DNA from: Pseudomonadota bacterium
GTDB lineage: Bacteria > Pseudomonadota > Alphaproteobacteria > Caulobacterales > Caulobacteraceae
DNA length: 12,358 nucleotides
Reading direction: 5' to 3'
Assembly: GCA_023424215.1 (NCBI GenBank)
Contig: JAFAEC010000195.1
Span: 1 to 12,358, forward strand
The stretch's first letter is position 1. Each line of letters starts with the position of its first letter. A program made the translations under genes and the position numbers. Below are positions 12,062 to 12,358 of the stretch, in pieces. The notes under the pieces were generated by a model that saw only the letters and a program-made list of their open reading frames with translations, was not told the DNA's origin and ran no database searches.

Positions 12062-12358
12062 TTATGCTGCATTGCGGCGAAGATCGGCCTTAGCCAGCTC
12101 AACCGCAGCGCGTAGATCGATCTGTTCGAGCAAGCCGTTCAACCCCGGATCGGCGTCCACCGGCCGCTCTTCGCGCAACGCCCGCGACAGCCGCTCCAGC
12201 GCTCCCTCGCCCGCCTCCCCGGACAACAGCGCCAGCTTCAGCTCGTCCAGGCGATCCAGCAGCCCGCCGCCCCGGCGGATCGCCCGGCGCCGCCGCTCGG
12301 TCGCGTCCTCGACCCCCTGCAGGGCCATCAGCGCGGAGACCCCCGCCACGCCCGCGAC
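12062..12358 (-). CDS. fliX: Flagellar assembly regulator FliX, C-terminal part (cut by window edge)
   Basis: FliX couples early flagellar assembly to activation of the sigma-54 regulator FlbD in Caulobacter. Only the last 98 codons are inside the window; the frame is open to base 12358 and the N-terminus lies beyond it. Visible sequence: VAGVAGVSALMALQGVEDATERRRRAIRRGGGLLDRLDELKLALLSGE, then a helical section, then the conserved end EQIDLRAAVELAKADL. The [S]AL-MALQ segment, the basic RRRRAIRRGG run and the R-A-A-V-E-[LM]-A-K motif are those of FliX. It ends with TAA at 12062-12064 and lies 157 bases upstream of dksA on the same strand. The GTG at 12349 is an internal Val, not the start. The gap 11905-12061 holds the dksA promoter and palindrome and no further gene. 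Confidence 0.9.
   Translation of the reverse strand, partial: VAGVAGVSALMALQGVEDATERRRRAIRRGGGLLDRLDELKLALLSGEAGEGALERLSRALREERPVDADPGLNGLLEQIDLRAAVELAKADLRRNAA

Noticed and set aside
11849..12115. An 88-residue plus-strand frame between dksA and fliX
   Set aside because: It overlaps the dksA 5' end and fliX 3' end antisense, covers the dksA promoter, and shows no domain or RBS of note.

Overview
The window is high-GC DNA from an alphaproteobacterium, very probably Caulobacterales and most like Brevundimonas. The main evidence is a recognisable PopZ polar organiser, the C-terminal part of FliX (a flagellar checkpoint protein known from Caulobacter), and an alphaproteobacterial-type DksA that has lost most of its zinc-finger cysteines. 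Placement rests on protein recognition from memory, not on a search.

Layout: bases 1-5980 hold a leftward block in the order isoaspartyl-methyltransferase-like gene, tolC, popZ, valS, and I recall the same tolC-popZ neighbourhood in Caulobacter. A rho-independent terminator follows popZ. Bases 5981-7255 hold tRNA-Cys(GCA) and tRNA-Asn(GTT) on the plus strand. Between them, on the minus strand, lie a SpoU/TrmH-type RNA methyltransferase with a TTG start and a 40-residue predicted membrane protein. Bases 7342-9340 hold a leftward lipoprotein gene with its own terminator, a divergent LOG-family phosphoribohydrolase gene and a small secreted protein gene closed by a strong terminator. Bases 9356-10690 are gltX. 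Bases 10795-11447 are a vapB-vapC toxin-antitoxin pair. dksA and the 3' part of fliX complete the window on the minus strand.

Functionally the window is mostly housekeeping. It contains two aminoacyl-tRNA synthetases, two tRNAs, an RNA methyltransferase and DksA (translation and stringent control), plus PopZ and FliX (cell polarity and flagellar timing) and an outer-membrane efflux channel. The vapBC pair is the only clearly accessory element.

I see no CRISPR array, phage, insertion sequence or large uncharacterised cluster, and no convincing new multi-gene system. The best leads are a methyltransferase-family protein whose SAM-binding glycine loop is eroded, an unannotated small membrane protein gene, a perfect 18-bp palindrome abutting the dksA promoter, a 10-bp inverted repeat bracketing tRNA-Cys, and a hexanucleotide repeat that could vary the PopZ linker. 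No stretch over 300 bases lacks a gene.
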